From the NCBI RefSeq assembly GCF_945859705.1, contig NC_079134.1:9651545-9715544 (forward strand): a stretch of DNA of 64,000 bases, given 5' to 3'. Under the pieces are notes generated by a model, which worked only from the letters and a program-made list of their open reading frames with translations, had not been told where the DNA came from and did no database searches. The position numbers and the translations under genes were made by a program. The stretch's first letter is position 1. The number at the start of each line of letters is the position of its first letter. Shown here piece after piece: positions 44,648-57,069 of the stretch. The DNA comes from Episyrphus balteatus. Taxonomy: Eukaryota > Arthropoda > Insecta > Diptera > Syrphidae.

Positions 44648-47600
44648 TTAAAAGAACTTCAAAACCAACAGACAAGCTGCCAACAATCCACTAGTCAAAG
44701 CAATGCTATATGCTGAATCTGGTGCTTTTTCGGTATTACAATTGTCTCCCTTGCAAGTTTTACATGTCTTCTGGTTGGTATCTAAGCAATGTTTCCTTGA
44801 TTTAGCATCAGCATCAGACAAACAGCTTCTTATAACAATACCATCTAAAAAAAATTAACAACAAAAATTAATCCAGTACAATTTTATTCATATCATATCT
44901 TCAAAATTAACTTACTCCATCGCTCAACATAACATTGAAAGCCTTCAGCTATTGTCAGCGTATTTCGGCATGGTTCAGGTTTATAATTATTTTCCGCATA
45001 TGCGTCAACACATTTCGCATTTTCATCACTGCGACATTTGTAACAGGAACTAGCGCTTTTGTCATCAATGTTACAAGCATTAGTTGTGCAGGAAGAGCAA
45101 GTTGCAGAATTTCCACTACAATCAAACTCTGCAAGACATCCTCGAGCAACTTTACCTGCTTCAACTCTGTTCGTATAACAGCCATTGGCTTTCCAGTACT
45201 CAATTTTGGAGCATTCCTGAGCTTTATCAGAACTTTGGCTTCCAACACATGTCGATTCCTCAGAACTGCACTTGATGCATTTGACAGTTGAAGCAACTTT
45301 GAATTCATCAGAATTGCAATTGTCAGCTGTGCACTCTTTGCATTTTTCCTTTGGAGTCTCACTTGTACATTTTTGATATTCAGTTGTATCAGATTTACAT
45401 CCTCGAGACATACTAGTCTCTGAAGTGCCATATTCATAACAACTATCTGGATCTTCAAACAAAAGGCATGCCGATGACATATCAGCAGTAGGTGTTTTTG
45501 CACAATTTGCATTATCTGATTTACATTGGTAACATTTGCGACGATTGGTTGGGAAAATATCCTTATTGCAACCACTGTCAGTGCAAGTACTACACTTGCC
45601 ACTTGGACATTCTTTGTCATCTTTGATCGAACAACGACGTGATGTGTGGTTGTCATCAGTAATTTCCATTCGACAAGTTGTTATGCCATCAGCACACATT
45701 TCAAATGGTATGGAGTCAGGACTTTTCCAAAATGCACAGTCAGAAGTTTCTGATGACTTACATAATTTACACCGAAGTGGATTTTCTTTGTTGCATCCAT
45801 CACCTTCACATGATTTGCAGTTCTTTCCCTCGCATTTTTCTTCGGAACTAAGAACACATCCTCGCTTGATATTTCCGTTGTTTTCTGGAAAGAAAAAAAG
45901 GACATACCATTCATTTATATTTTCAAAATATATATATATATACACTTTAAAAAAAATCTGTTCATTCGTTCAAAAAGTACGAGAACAGTTATAATAGTAG
46001 AGGTTCAGTTCATTTCCTTTTTTTCTTTAATATAGAGTAATTATATAAGAAAACTGTTATAATCTGTATAGAATAGTCTTATATATGTATAACAGGGATA
46101 GTTCTCTATAAAACTATAGTTAGATTTGTCTCTCTTATTCTTTTACACAAAGTAAGAAATCATTGTGCTGAGGGACAATGTTTTGTATAACAGTATTACA
46201 ATATAATAATTATACTTTTCGCACTCTTTTTTAGATAAAGAGTGAGATGGCAATGTGTGCCGTAAGACGTCATGCTGTCATCTTTAATTAACCCTCTGTC
46301 GGCACACGGGTTGCGAATTTGGCAGGACAAAAATGAAAAGTGGTCACAGAATACAGTATTCGAGTTATTTGGAAAATTCTACATAAATTTCATACATGAT
46401 TCTCCATAAAATAGTGAGAACGAACAAAGTTCTAGCGCCATGAAAAAGTTTAAACCAAATTCGCAAAAAAGAGGTGTGCCTACAGAGGGTTAAGGCCCAT
46501 CTATAATAGTCGGAAAAGAGCCTACGGCCTTATATTAAAATATACGAATAAGTCCAAGGTATTCATATGACGTAACCATAATGGCGGATTGCTCAGTTTC
46601 GTTCAGTTTTGTTTCGCTGACGTAAAGTGTGATACTAATCGCACTTTAATCTGTCTCTCTCTTTCCATTCTACTACATAAAATAAATTAAGTAGTGACGT
46701 TACGTTTGGGATAGGAATTCAAAATTAAGAAGCTCAATATAATTATTTAAATTGATGAAAAGACTTACATTCAACATCTATCTAGAGCAACAGAAACAAG
46801 TTCTAGAAATACATATAAGAACCTTGATCACCAGTTGCCCTCAGAAGTAAACTATTTTTCCAAAGAATTTTCGTTTGAAGCTATAAGCTACGTATTCAGA
46901 GCACGAGTCGAACTGTTAAACTTAAACTTTATGCCCCATCGAGATGACTTGCCACAACTTTGCAATCTCTGCAATAGAAGAGAGAATGAGAGAATGAATC
47001 CATTTTATTGCAACCTGTCCAATGTTGCAGGAAATTCGACGATTGTATTTCGACTTAAGTTATGTCGATGTAAATCGACTAAACGAAATTCTTAACGGAG
47101 CTCTAGGATGGTCTTCCCTTTATAAGTAGGTACTGCAAACACGCCCTAACCTATCGAAATAGTTTTGATTTGTAAATCTCTGGTTACTGCAGCTCATTGC
47201 ACCAAACAAAAAATGATATCTTTTGTGTTTCAAATCACGTAAAAATTGAAAATGTATTAAAATATTTGTGTTTCAAATCATCTCAAAATAGGTATCTTTT
47301 TGTGTTTCAAATCATATTAAAATTGTTAAAATGATATTATTTTATGTAATTCAAGATTAATAAATATAATAAAATTTATCGTTAAATTGGATTATTGAAT
47401 TTTGTAAACCTATAAATAATTACTAACTTATTACTACTTTCGTATTAGTTTCGTATTCAAAGAAAAAAAAAAATTGTTACTTTTTTATATTCTTTCATTT
47501 ATATTTTTTTTAACACTAAGCGAAATGTCATATCAGGCAGACGGCAGAATAGCCATGTCATTATTCTTAAGAAAAGAAATTTGTGAAACAAAATTTTATG

Positions 47601-50600
47601 GAATAAAGAATTTATCTATCTATCTATAATTATTTTGGGTAAAAGGGTGTTCTTTTAGGTGTTAAGTTTTATGTAAAAAGGTATCAAGTATAAGTAACAT
47701 CTGACAAACATTTTCTTTATTTTGTTAATTTAGTGAAAGTGTTTCGTTTGTTATAAGAATAAGAATAATAGTCTACATTCTACAATAATATCCTGGAGAA
47801 AAGGGTATTTTTTTTAAAGAAACGATTAAATTCGGTATGCATACCAAAGAAAATATAAAACGACAAAAATTGTGTCCAAATAAAAATTGCTAAAAATGTT
47901 TCATTTCACAGGGAAAAAGGGGAATCTGTAATCCCCAAAAATCAGTGATATGGATGGTATCCTTACAAACTTAATAAAAAGTGTTTCCGAAGTAAAAAAG
48001 TTTCAATTTTTTTATATGAAAGGGTGTTTTTTTTATTACGTACGGATATAATATGGGATTATCATGTATCTTGTATTCATTATTCAAAAGTGTACCTAAA
48101 CATTTGGTCGATTTTTGAGTAACATTTTGCTTGAAATTCATGCAGTAGGTATATCTTGTATTCAATATTCAGAAGTATTCCTAAATATTTTGTCGATTTT
48201 TGAATAACCCTGCTTGAAATTCATGCAGTACTCTCTTCTCTTTTACCCAACAGGTGAGCTGAATAAAGAGTATGGCTTTTGTATTAAGAAGTGATAATTC
48301 TCTGTGGTTCTGTGGGTCATTATAAGCTCATGGGTTTGATATATTTTATTGACCGTATCAGCGAGAGCTATTGCAAATTGCGATGCAAAGTTTTTGTAAA
48401 ACTCAAACGCGATTCGGTCTTATTCTGGGGTCTTATTATCTTTTGAACTTTTAATAACATTTTCGACTTCGTATAAAGTAAATAGCACATCTAAGACATC
48501 ATTCAGAAATAGAGGAAAATAAAGCTTTACCACATGTCACTTTTCAGTACATTTTCTTGAGATCTACTTCATTTTCTTGAGATAGATTTGTAGAAAATGT
48601 ACTGAAAAGTGAGAAAGAGCTTAAGCTCATTCTTTTTGCATAAGAGCCGTTATCTCTATGAAGCCAAACCCTCTTACTTCATCTTAAGATATCTCGGACC
48701 GAATTAAAAGGCGAATTTAATTTCAAATTAAAGCTAATAATGTCTTTTTTTGAAAACCAGAGGTCTTCCAAGCCAAAAATTGGAAGTTAGGTCACGCAGC
48801 TTGTTTTAAGGTTAGGACTGTTATTCACTTATAACGTTTCCCCAGGCTGGGGGGTGAAATGTCAAGATGTGGCTTGGAAGACCTCTGGTTTTCAAAAAAA
48901 GACATTATTAGCTTTAATTTGAAATTAAATTCGCCTTTTAATTCGGTAAGTTGTAAGAGGCGCAGCGTATTATTTGAGACTTTTTCGCGAATTATTCGTA
49001 GTTTTGCATATACTTTGGGTCATTGTTAAGAATCTATGAAGCTTTTTCCAAAAAATCGTTTTGTATTTAAATGCTAATAACTCTTATTTTTATTTTATAG
49101 TGAAAAAGTTCCTTAAGTCATCGACCACCATACCAAAAAACCAGACTTTATGAAAAAACTCACTTTCATCGCTTCTTATCTTAAAACGGGCTGCATGACA
49201 AAACTGCCAGACTTTCACCTGGAAGACCTCTAAATTTTGATAGCTGATAATATCACCTTTAATTTGACACCAATATTGTCTTTTAACTCTATGAGATGCA
49301 CAATGCACTTTACCACGCCAATCGTGCCAGGATGCGAACGGGAAGACCTGTGGTTTTCGTAACTACTATATTCTGTCCGATAAAAATTGGCAGTACAGGC
49401 CTTATGGGAGAGCTTTTTCAAATTCAGTGGGACCTAACGACTGCCAAAAAGCAATTCACGAAAAATATGCCCCTGAAACACACAAGAAAACCACAGACGC
49501 ACCATGGCATTGTTGTTGTAATTTCTTTACTAAGCGAAGTACACCCTCCTATAACCGATCTGCCAAACGATCTGTGGCAGAATGAAACTCAATGATAAAA
49601 CTTTTTTATTAAAAGTATTTACAATACATAAGAGTTACCATTGGTAAACTTCCTTCATAAACTACTCCTTTTTCTATTATTTTTCTGAAAGAGCTTTCAG
49701 GATTAATGCTTTTTCAAGCTTTTAAAATGAAAAAAAGCATTATGTGTTGTCGTGGTGTTGGTGGCTGTTTGTTTTTTATTTTGTGTATGAAGGAAAACAG
49801 TTAATGTCAACATTTCGACATGCATTTTAACATTTCAACAGGAAAAATAGTTTACCCTTGCTTGGGGTCGGGCTGTGTTTTAAATGAGTGAATTTTTTGT
49901 TTTGTTATTTTGGTGTTAAACGAAAAATTAATTTTTTTTTTTCGTTTTTGTGAAATTTTACCGATAAAATGGTAACGCTGGTACCTTTTCGAAACATTTT
50001 TTTCGGATAATACGGCATCGCTGTGTGAGCTTTTTTATGTGATAGACATATCCAGAAGGCGTGAAGCAGAGTGAGATGCAAATGCCCTATCTTCCCTGTA
50101 CTGCCAATTTTTATCGGACAGAGTATAATAGCCCTCTTTCACTTCCCATTTGAAATTTTCTTTAGCTCGATGAGTTGAGCGTTTCTGCAGTGGCCGCCCG
50201 CTCTATTAGTTTAATTTATTTTAATTAAATTGATTGAAAATAATTTTTATATCTTATCATACAAACAATTCCAACAACTCACATTTCAATAAATTAATCT
50301 TTTTAATTTTATAGCACACGATACAACCTATTATTATGACTCAATTGTATTAAAATAAATCGTAGCATATTTTTGATTCAAGAAAAAGGTCTTTGTTAAA
50401 AATGAATGAGACAAATATTTTCGAAAAAGACTTTTGTTTTCAAAATTACGTTAAAATTTATAGAGAGACGATATGGAGTGCGGAACGGGTGGGATATTTT
50501 TGTTTTTATGTCTCCCTTTCAAATTTGTATTGTATCCATAATTTTATAGTAATTTTTTAAGCAAACAAAAAAATTTTCCTTATTTTTTTGTTAATAAAGA

Positions 50601-51197
50601 GGTTTTTCTGTCACGGGTGGAATATATAAAAGGCGAAATAGTAAATTGAAGATGCAGGTGGAAAAACCTTTATCACAAGTGGGACATTTGGGATTTTCTT
50701 TGCAATAAAAAATATTAATGTTATCTACTATAACGTTTAGAGGGTAGGTAAGTCTCGAATTATGAGTCATTTGCAATCACTTTCTCTTGTTTTCGATCAA
50801 ATTTAGACTTTACGAAAACATACGAATATTTTTAGTTGGCATACAAAAAGGTTGACGTTAATGACAGTAACAACTTTTTTTTAACTTATTCATTATTGTA
50901 TCATTGTTTTTCACATAAACTTCGATTTTTTTTTTCTGAGCCAAAAATCACTTACCAACTAAAGTATAACATTTTGTTGAGTCTGTTGATGAACATTCTG
51001 TGGCTGTTATTGCAGTAGGATTCGTTTTGCAATTTTCGGTTGAACTATCGCACTGTATGCATTTTATTGCTAAAAAGAACACCAGATTTTTATTAAAATT
51101 GAAGTACTTTTAATAAATTGATTTAAATACCAGCTTCACAAACACCAGAAGAAGTTAAAATTATTCCAAAAACTAATAAAAGCCATTTGATTTCCAT
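44648..51197 (-). CDS. DUF753/Ly6-like secreted protein C
   Basis: Four minus-strand exons, 51131-51197, 50956-51069, 44916-45884 and 44648-44844, join in phase 1 and give 448 residues. The signal peptide is MEIKWLLLVFGIILTSSG then VCEA. It carries about five CxxC/RGC/CN modules (KRGCVLSSEEKCEGKNC, SRRCSIKD, SRGCKSD, ARGCLAEFDC, IRSCLSD). The last exon ends TEKAPDSAYSIALTSGLLAA then CLLVLKFF, a typical GPI-signal tail after a Ser site. Intron 2 is 5.07 kb and carries a LINE, a piggyBac-like MITE and several inverted-repeat elements. Gene D is a shorter tandem paralogue with the same exon plan. Function is unknown; a surface-anchored role is inferred. Confidence 0.88.
46288..46493. mobile_element. 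piggyBac-like MITE with TTAA duplication
   Basis: TTAA (46288-46291) then CCCTCTGTCGGCACAC; the right end is GTGTGCCTACAGAGGG then TTAA (46490-46493). It also has internal TTGCGAATTTGG and CCAAATTCGCAA inverted motifs. It lies in gene C intron 2. Confidence 0.85.
46749..47624 (+). mobile_element. 5'-truncated LINE with TSD and (TATC)n tail
   Basis: TATAATTATTT occurs at 46738-46748 and 47625-47635. Inside, a plus-strand frame up to the stop at 47093-47095 reads YFSKEFSFEAISYVFRARVE and later LPQLCNLCNRRENE, a cysteine motif found after the RT domain of many insect LINEs. Near the 3' end are AATAAAGAATTTATC and short TATC repeats, the expected tail. Only the 3' part of the element is present. 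Confidence 0.75.
47635..48251. mobile_element. TIR element with internal 87-bp tandem duplication
   Basis: TTGGGTAAAAGGGTG at about 47635 is mirrored by CTTTTACCCAA ending at about 48251. A unit starting ATCTTGTATTCATTATTCA near 48068 is repeated near 48155, including CTTGAAATTCATGCAGTA at each end. Confidence 0.6.
48538..48611. repeat. Perfect 20-bp inverted repeat (hairpin)
   Basis: CACTTTTCAGTACATTTTCT at 48538-48557 is mirrored exactly at 48592-48611. The loop holds a direct repeat of ATTTTCTTGAGAT. Confidence 0.8.
48698..48947. mobile_element. Inverted-repeat element with 78-bp near-perfect arms
   Basis: ACCGAATTAAAAGGCGAATT at 48698 begins an arm of about 78 bp that is mirrored at 48870-48947. 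The inner part contains GGTCTTCCAAGCCA. Related GGAAGACCTCT and GGAAGACCTGTGG pieces follow at about 49220 and 49341, so a diverged relative lies just downstream. Confidence 0.85.
49364..50131. mobile_element. TIR element, about 38-bp ends, in gene C intron 2
   Basis: CTATATTCTGTCCGATAAAA near 49366 is mirrored by TTTTATCGGACAGAGTATAA ending near 50129; the ends continue inward through ATTGGCAGTACAGG. No transposase recognised in 0.77 kb. Confidence 0.75.
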
Positions 51198-51199
51198 GA

Positions 51200-52520
51200 T
51201 CAATTTGATATTGAAAATCTAATTTTTTTTTTCACCTATAAAGCTCTTAAAATTAGTTATTTTTTTTGGTCGTATTGTCGACGAAAATATGCCATTGACT
51301 AAATTGACATTAAGTATAAATTTAATGTACCTGCATCTAGACTTTTTCAGGTGTTCGAAATGATAATAAATACATTTATCTTATCGAAAAAAATGATAAC
51401 TATCGAGTGCTATAGCACATTTTTAACAAATCATTTTAAAAGTGCTTCAATCTCTACCTACAATTTTTAAAATAACAGTCTCAATAGAAGAAGACTGGTG
51501 GTCAAAATTGTAATTAATTCTCCACTTCTAAGAGAAACTAGCTCCATGTTGTTTTGAGAAATTTTAACACAACTGACAACTGACAATGATCCGCCATTTT
51601 TCGGTTTGTTATTTCTGTACGACCATTTAACCGTCGTCAAAAACACCATAACATCACCAATCCCCATTATGATATTTTTGACATTATTGTTTGAATTCTG
51701 TGATATCTGTAATTTTTGTAGAATTGACAGGTTAGATCAGAAACGTTAGAAACTTAAAACTTGATCAAATTTCAGGTCTCTGATTGGTAAGCTGTCAAAC
51801 AAAATTATAACAGTTTAGGCAACTGTATTGAAAAGTTGACTGGAAAGTTAATCAAGAAAAATCTCTCTGACTTATTTGATACGTCTTATTGAAATTTACC
51901 GTTCATAAAACTTAATTTCTTCTATTTGCTTCTCCAAACAAATTTTGACAGTTCTTTGAGCAAAATTATCGGTTTATGAATTTATGGCGTTGCCGTTGTC
52001 ATTTGCGTTCTCATATTTTAGCCATTTAACACAATTCAGTTCCATGACAAATTATGTTTACAAGTATTTAAGTAATATAGCAACTAATTTTGACAACTAC
52101 AAATAAGGTTGTACAGTTTGACTGTCATGTCATTTTCTGTACGAATGACAATTATTTGTATTAAATGTGCCAAATCTTCCTTCCTAGCTCTGTGCGTTAC
52201 GACGTTTATTTTGTGAAAAAGTACTTAATTTTGTTTTTGTTGATAAGATAAACATTTTTGATTACATTTATATTACTGGAGGCGATATAAATTTTTGTTG
52301 ATCTAATGATACTAACATCGATTGGATTTCATACACATATAAAATTAAGTCAATATAATAAGTTTTTTTTTTATTTTAAATATTAAAATGAATCATATAG
52401 GAATTAAAACACTTAATGAAATTAGTAGTTGGTTGATAGTATTCAATTATTGCCTACTAAAGTAGTATTTGAAAATATCAATCAGTTTCATTTGATTTTC
52501 TTTATGTACGTGGAATAAAA
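51200..52520. other. Region upstream of gene C, nothing recognised
   Basis: It should hold the gene C promoter. The minus-strand frame 51467-51667 has no known motif. No RNA gene or repeat boundary seen. Confidence 0.4.
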
Positions 52521-52527
52521 AATAAGT

Positions 52528-54180
52528 ATAGTAGTGGAGTCAAATTAGCTTTATACCTCGGAATCCAGGGAAAGTCGATGCATCTGAAAAACGAGTATAG
52601 GGCTGCATTATAAAAGGGTCAAATAAGAAAGTAAAAAAAAAAAATTTCACCGCTCTCGATTACAACAGTTTTTATGGACCGTTAACTGTCATTCCGTATG
52701 CAAGCGTCAATCGGAATTGCTGTCTCATTTTAGATTTTGATCAAACTTTGTAGGGATGTTCTCTAGGACTGTAAGGAAGCAAATCCATGATGATTTAATT
52801 TTAAGTTGCGTGGTTTCCCCGCTACCCGCATTCGAACTTTTTCAGAAGGTCATTTTTATGTTATTATAGCTTTGCGTCTACTAAAGATATCTTTTTGTTT
52901 GAAACGCCATTTTAAAGCTTAAGAGTAGTAATTTTTGAATATATATTAAAAAATTACGTAATAATTATCCCTGAATTAAAAATAATTTTTGAAAAACTTT
53001 TAATTTTGCTGATTTTTCATGGTTTTTGACTGGCTCCAGAACCTTGGCTATTATATGTAGGAAGCTTATACTTACCAAATATTAAATATAGATATTTTTC
53101 AGCAAAATAAATCTAAAATTAACTCGATGGCTGTACTCCTTATGCAAAAATTTTAAGTTTAAAGTTTTGAGTTTTTTGAAAAAATATTTTTTTATACTAT
53201 GATTTTTTACGATTTGACTAAAGATAGAAACATGAAACTAACAGTGTGTTAAGTTGAAACTTTTAACTTTAAGTCCTCTAAATAAAATTGTGTTATTTTC
53301 ATTATCTTCTTAGTGTACCGCTTGTTTGAAAATTCGCAAAAATGCTAAAAATCCAAAAAAAACCCCTACTTAAGGCTATGATTGCACTATGTTTGACATA
53401 AGACAGAAGCATGAAATCAATAGTATATTTAGTTCGTACTTTTAGCTTAACACACTGTAAGTTTCACATTTCTTCGTTTAGTCAAATCGTAGAAAATGAC
53501 AGTATAAAAATTAGCTTTTTTAAAATACTCAATACTTTGAACTTAAAATTTTTACATAAGGAGTACAGCCATCGAGTTCATTTTAGATTTATTTTGTTGA
53601 AAAATATCTATATTTAATATTTGGTAAGTATAAGCTTCCTACATATAATAGCCAAGGTTCTGGAGCCAGTCAAAAACCATGAAAAATCAGCAAAATTACC
53701 AGTTTTTCAAAAATTATTTTTAATTCAGGGATAATTATTACGTAATTTTTTAATATATATTCAAAAATTACTACTCTTAAGCTTTAAAATGGCGTTTCAA
53801 ACAAAAAGATATCTTTAGTAGACGCAAAGCTATAATAACATAAAAATGACCTTCTGAAAAAGTTCGAGTGCGGGTAGCGGGGAAACCACGCAACTTAAAA
53901 TTAAATCATCACGGATTTGCTTCCTTACAGTCCTAGAGAACATCCCTACAAAGTTTGAGCAAAATCTAAAATGAGACAGCAATTCCGATTGAACGCTTGC
54001 ATACGGACCGACAGTAAACGGTCCGTAAAAATTGTTGTAATCGGGAGCGGTGAAATTTTTTTTTTAACTTTCTTATTTGACCTTTTAGTAATGCAGCCCT
54101 ATACTCCTTTTTCAGATGCATCGACTTTCCCTGGATTCCGAGATTTTACAAATTTTATGTCTAATTTGACTCGACTATAG
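52528..54180. mobile_element. Giant foldback element, about 740-bp arms
   Basis: From TATAGTAGTGGAGTCAAATT at 52528 the sequence runs to about 53270 and then returns as its reverse complement from about 53440 to 54180 (ending AATTTGACTCGACTATA). The arms match closely over nearly their whole length, with a central spacer of about 170 bp. The ends resemble those of the element at 61510-62931 (ATAGTGGAGTAACTAAAG). No coding capacity. Confidence 0.9.
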
Positions 54181-54642
54181 GTACTTACAATAACAATAGA
54201 AAAGTTACAAGGGAAAATAAATGATGAAAAATTATTTCTAATTTAATCGGTGCGATTGAATTAGAATTAGAAGGGCACAACAGAATATAACTGATGATCC
54301 GACTATCGTAACGTAGAGGTCACATGAACCTTTTGTATTAAAAATGGTGTTTTTTGCTAAAAAAAAAAAAATTATCATAATAATAAAATACTTAAACATT
54401 TTAAAATTGTAAGAGTACTTGAAAGGATAAATAAAGGTCCAAAATAGAAATTCGTACTGTTGGGAAAAATGTGTTTTTTTCCCATATGATACAAAAATGA
54501 CCAAATGTAAAATTGCTCAATATAGCAATACGGGTATCAAACGATAGATATTTTTGTACTGAACATATCACACACCCAATATTGGTGCCGAGTAAAATGT
54601 ATTTTTTGCTGAAGAAGGATATGTAAAAATTTTGATTCTTTT

Positions 54643-56117
54643 TTAACCGACTCCCAAAAAGGAGGAGGATCAATTTTTTTTTTGTGTTTGTGTTTGTGTT
54701 TGTTACCTCATAACTTTGGACTGTGTGAACCAATTTGGATAATTCCTTATATATTCGAAAGCTGGTGACTGCAGTGTGGTCCCATCTTAATTTCAAACAG
54801 TTTCGACATTATAATCAATGAGAAAACCAGAGATCAGAAATTAATCTCAACCTTTTGAAAGGTTCCTTAATAACTCTTATTTGTCGCCATTTTCAATAAA
54901 GGTCATAAAATAACCTTTATTTTCAGAAAAAGAAAAATTTCGGTCAAGGTGTGAGAGAAACCTTTATTTTGTATTTTTTATGTTTCGGTCAACCAGTGAG
55001 ATTTATCGCTGAGAGAAAAAAATAAATCTCATCTGCAAATGTATCAATTCCTAGAGACATGTGAGTGGTGCCATATGAAAGCTTATATTCTCCGCTAACC
55101 GATAGCGGTATAATCGGGTTTTGGATTTTTTTTTCAAAATTCCGAGAAAATCGCGTTTGAAAGTTGGGGTACATTTTTTTTTTCGAAAAATCTCCGAATC
55201 TTTGAACGCTCCTGGAAGCTAAGCCGCTTGAGAGCAATTTTTGGGAGTGATGCCAAATGATAGCTTGTGTCATGGGCCTACGCTTTGCACATTGTCAGAT
55301 TTTTAAAAAATCATCTTCCATGTTAAACCTCCACATCATGCCTATTTTTTCAGAATCGGGCTTAACTTTTTGTTTACCTTTAAATTCTCTCGGTTTGAGA
55401 ACGCGTGCACCTATAGGGATGAGAGTTGTACCCAAATGTAGGTTAGAGTCCCCCCTCCATTTTGGCATCAAAAATTGTTTTCATTTCTTTTCAAAATTCT
55501 GAGATATAGCCGTTTGAAGTTGGGCGGGCGAAAACGCTTCTGAAAGCTGAACGCTTTGACGTAGATATTAGAAAATCGGTCTCCTGAAATATTCGAAAAT
55601 GCATTGGTTGTGCTTGTCGTCGCAGCGACTCAAATCACAGTGGAAAACACATTTTCGTCTTTAGATTTTACTTTAAACGATAAGAGATATAATTTTGGGT
55701 CTAAAGAACTTTGAGAGTCTATTTAGTTCATACATTATTTAATACATAAACTTAGAAAAAACATCCTTTTCATATTTATGTTTGCAATATAAAGACATTC
55801 TTGACATATTCGACATTTTCCTTTGAATTGACCATTTTTGATTTATTTTCAGCGAAAACGGTTACAGGTTGACCTTTTCCATTTATTTTTTTGTAAAAAT
55901 TTCAACCATTAAGAGATATTTAAAAAAATAAAAAATAAATCTCAACCGATAACCTTTATTTTTGATTTTTAAAAATAAATCTCAAACCTTAGCCGAAACT
56001 ATTTAAAGTAATGTGGTAGCTCTCAGAGAGAAACCAATTGAAAATAAAGGTTGACTGTTATTTCTGATCTCTGGAGAAAACTAAAAATCCAAGTTTCGAT
56101 CCAAAGAAGTCGGTTTT
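54643..56117. mobile_element. Outer element with AACCGACT/AGTCGGTT ends
   Basis: TTAACCGACTCCCAAAAAGG at about 54643 and GAAGTCGGTTTTA at about 56105-56117 form a short inverted repeat of a type common in insect genomes. The element is split by a hAT-like insertion (54828-56074); without it the outer element is only about 230 bp. Confidence 0.55.
54828..56074. mobile_element. hAT-like non-autonomous element with 8-bp TSD GAGAAAAC
   Basis: GAGAAAAC occurs at 54820-54827 and 56075-56082. The element starts CAGAGATCAGAAAT and ends with ATTTCTGATCTCTG; inward TCAACCTTT-type repeats continue the inverted ends. The 1.25-kb interior has no recognisable transposase. Confidence 0.88.
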
Positions 56118-56119
56118 AT

Positions 56120-56940
56120 TTTTTTGATAAAAATAATTTTTGATAATTGTTAAGCGAAAATACTTTTAACCTAACCGAGTTCATTAAGTATTTGACCAAA
56201 GTACCCAACCCAAAAAATCCGATAAATCGACTTTATCTAAAGTTTTTTACAATATGTACCTACTCTATTGCGTTCTTTTTTTAAGAAAATACCCCATTTG
56301 GTGGGGGCGTGGACTAAAGATTCTCCTTACGAGATTGGCCCTCATGTGGATTCTCCATCATTTAGAGGTCTGGGATTTGCTTGAAATAAATTATAAATTG
56401 TTTTTAAATCATCTTAACAATTATAGCTAAAATAACGCAGTCTTTTAAAAAAATTAATCAAAATAGTAAGTATACGCCCGAGTGAATATAATATTATATC
56501 TACCTAAGACGCTTAACTTCTCTTTTTTTCTCATTTGAACACTAATACTTGAGTGATTTGTGTTATTGTACGAATTTGTTTTCTACACTGCGGGAAAATA
56601 CCTTAAAATCAACAACCTCTTTAATTTAACTGTTTTTTGGAACAATTTTAAGTGGTTTTTAATGATCCATTTATATTTCATTTTAATGACTTTTTCTTTT
56701 AGTTATAATTTTCTATTTGCAGAGCTACAGATCATGGTTTTTGACTCTAAATGTCCCTATCTTCTTCGTTTTAATCAGACCCAGTAACTGAGGATACCTC
56801 ATTTGTCAAATTTCGATTCTTATTTTCGAAGTTATTATAGAACATATGAACATATGAAAATGAATATTTGGATAACTCGATGCACCCAAAGTCTTCCAAA
56901 TAAAATCATCTTTAGAGAATTTTGGTAAAAAAAATAAAAT
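56120..56940. other. Intergenic stretch downstream of gene D
   Basis: AT-rich, no exon or repeat boundary recognised. Confidence 0.4.
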
Positions 56941-56946
56941 TTTGTA

Positions 56947-56952
56947 TTTATT
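56947..56952 (-). promoter_or_regulatory. Polyadenylation signal of gene D
   Basis: AATAAA on the minus strand, 118 nt beyond the gene D stop codon. It is a canonical signal at a normal distance. Confidence 0.5.
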
Positions 56953-57069
56953 ATTTAAAAACTTTAATGAAAAAATACAAAACAAATTGTTAACATTACA
57001 CTTAATAGAATTTTGAAATCCATACAAAACATATCAGCATAGATACGTGAGCTACAAGAAATTTAAATC

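Noticed and set aside
51467..51667. A 66-codon minus-strand frame upstream of gene C
   Set aside because: No conserved domain, no signal peptide logic and AT-rich flanks; most likely chance.
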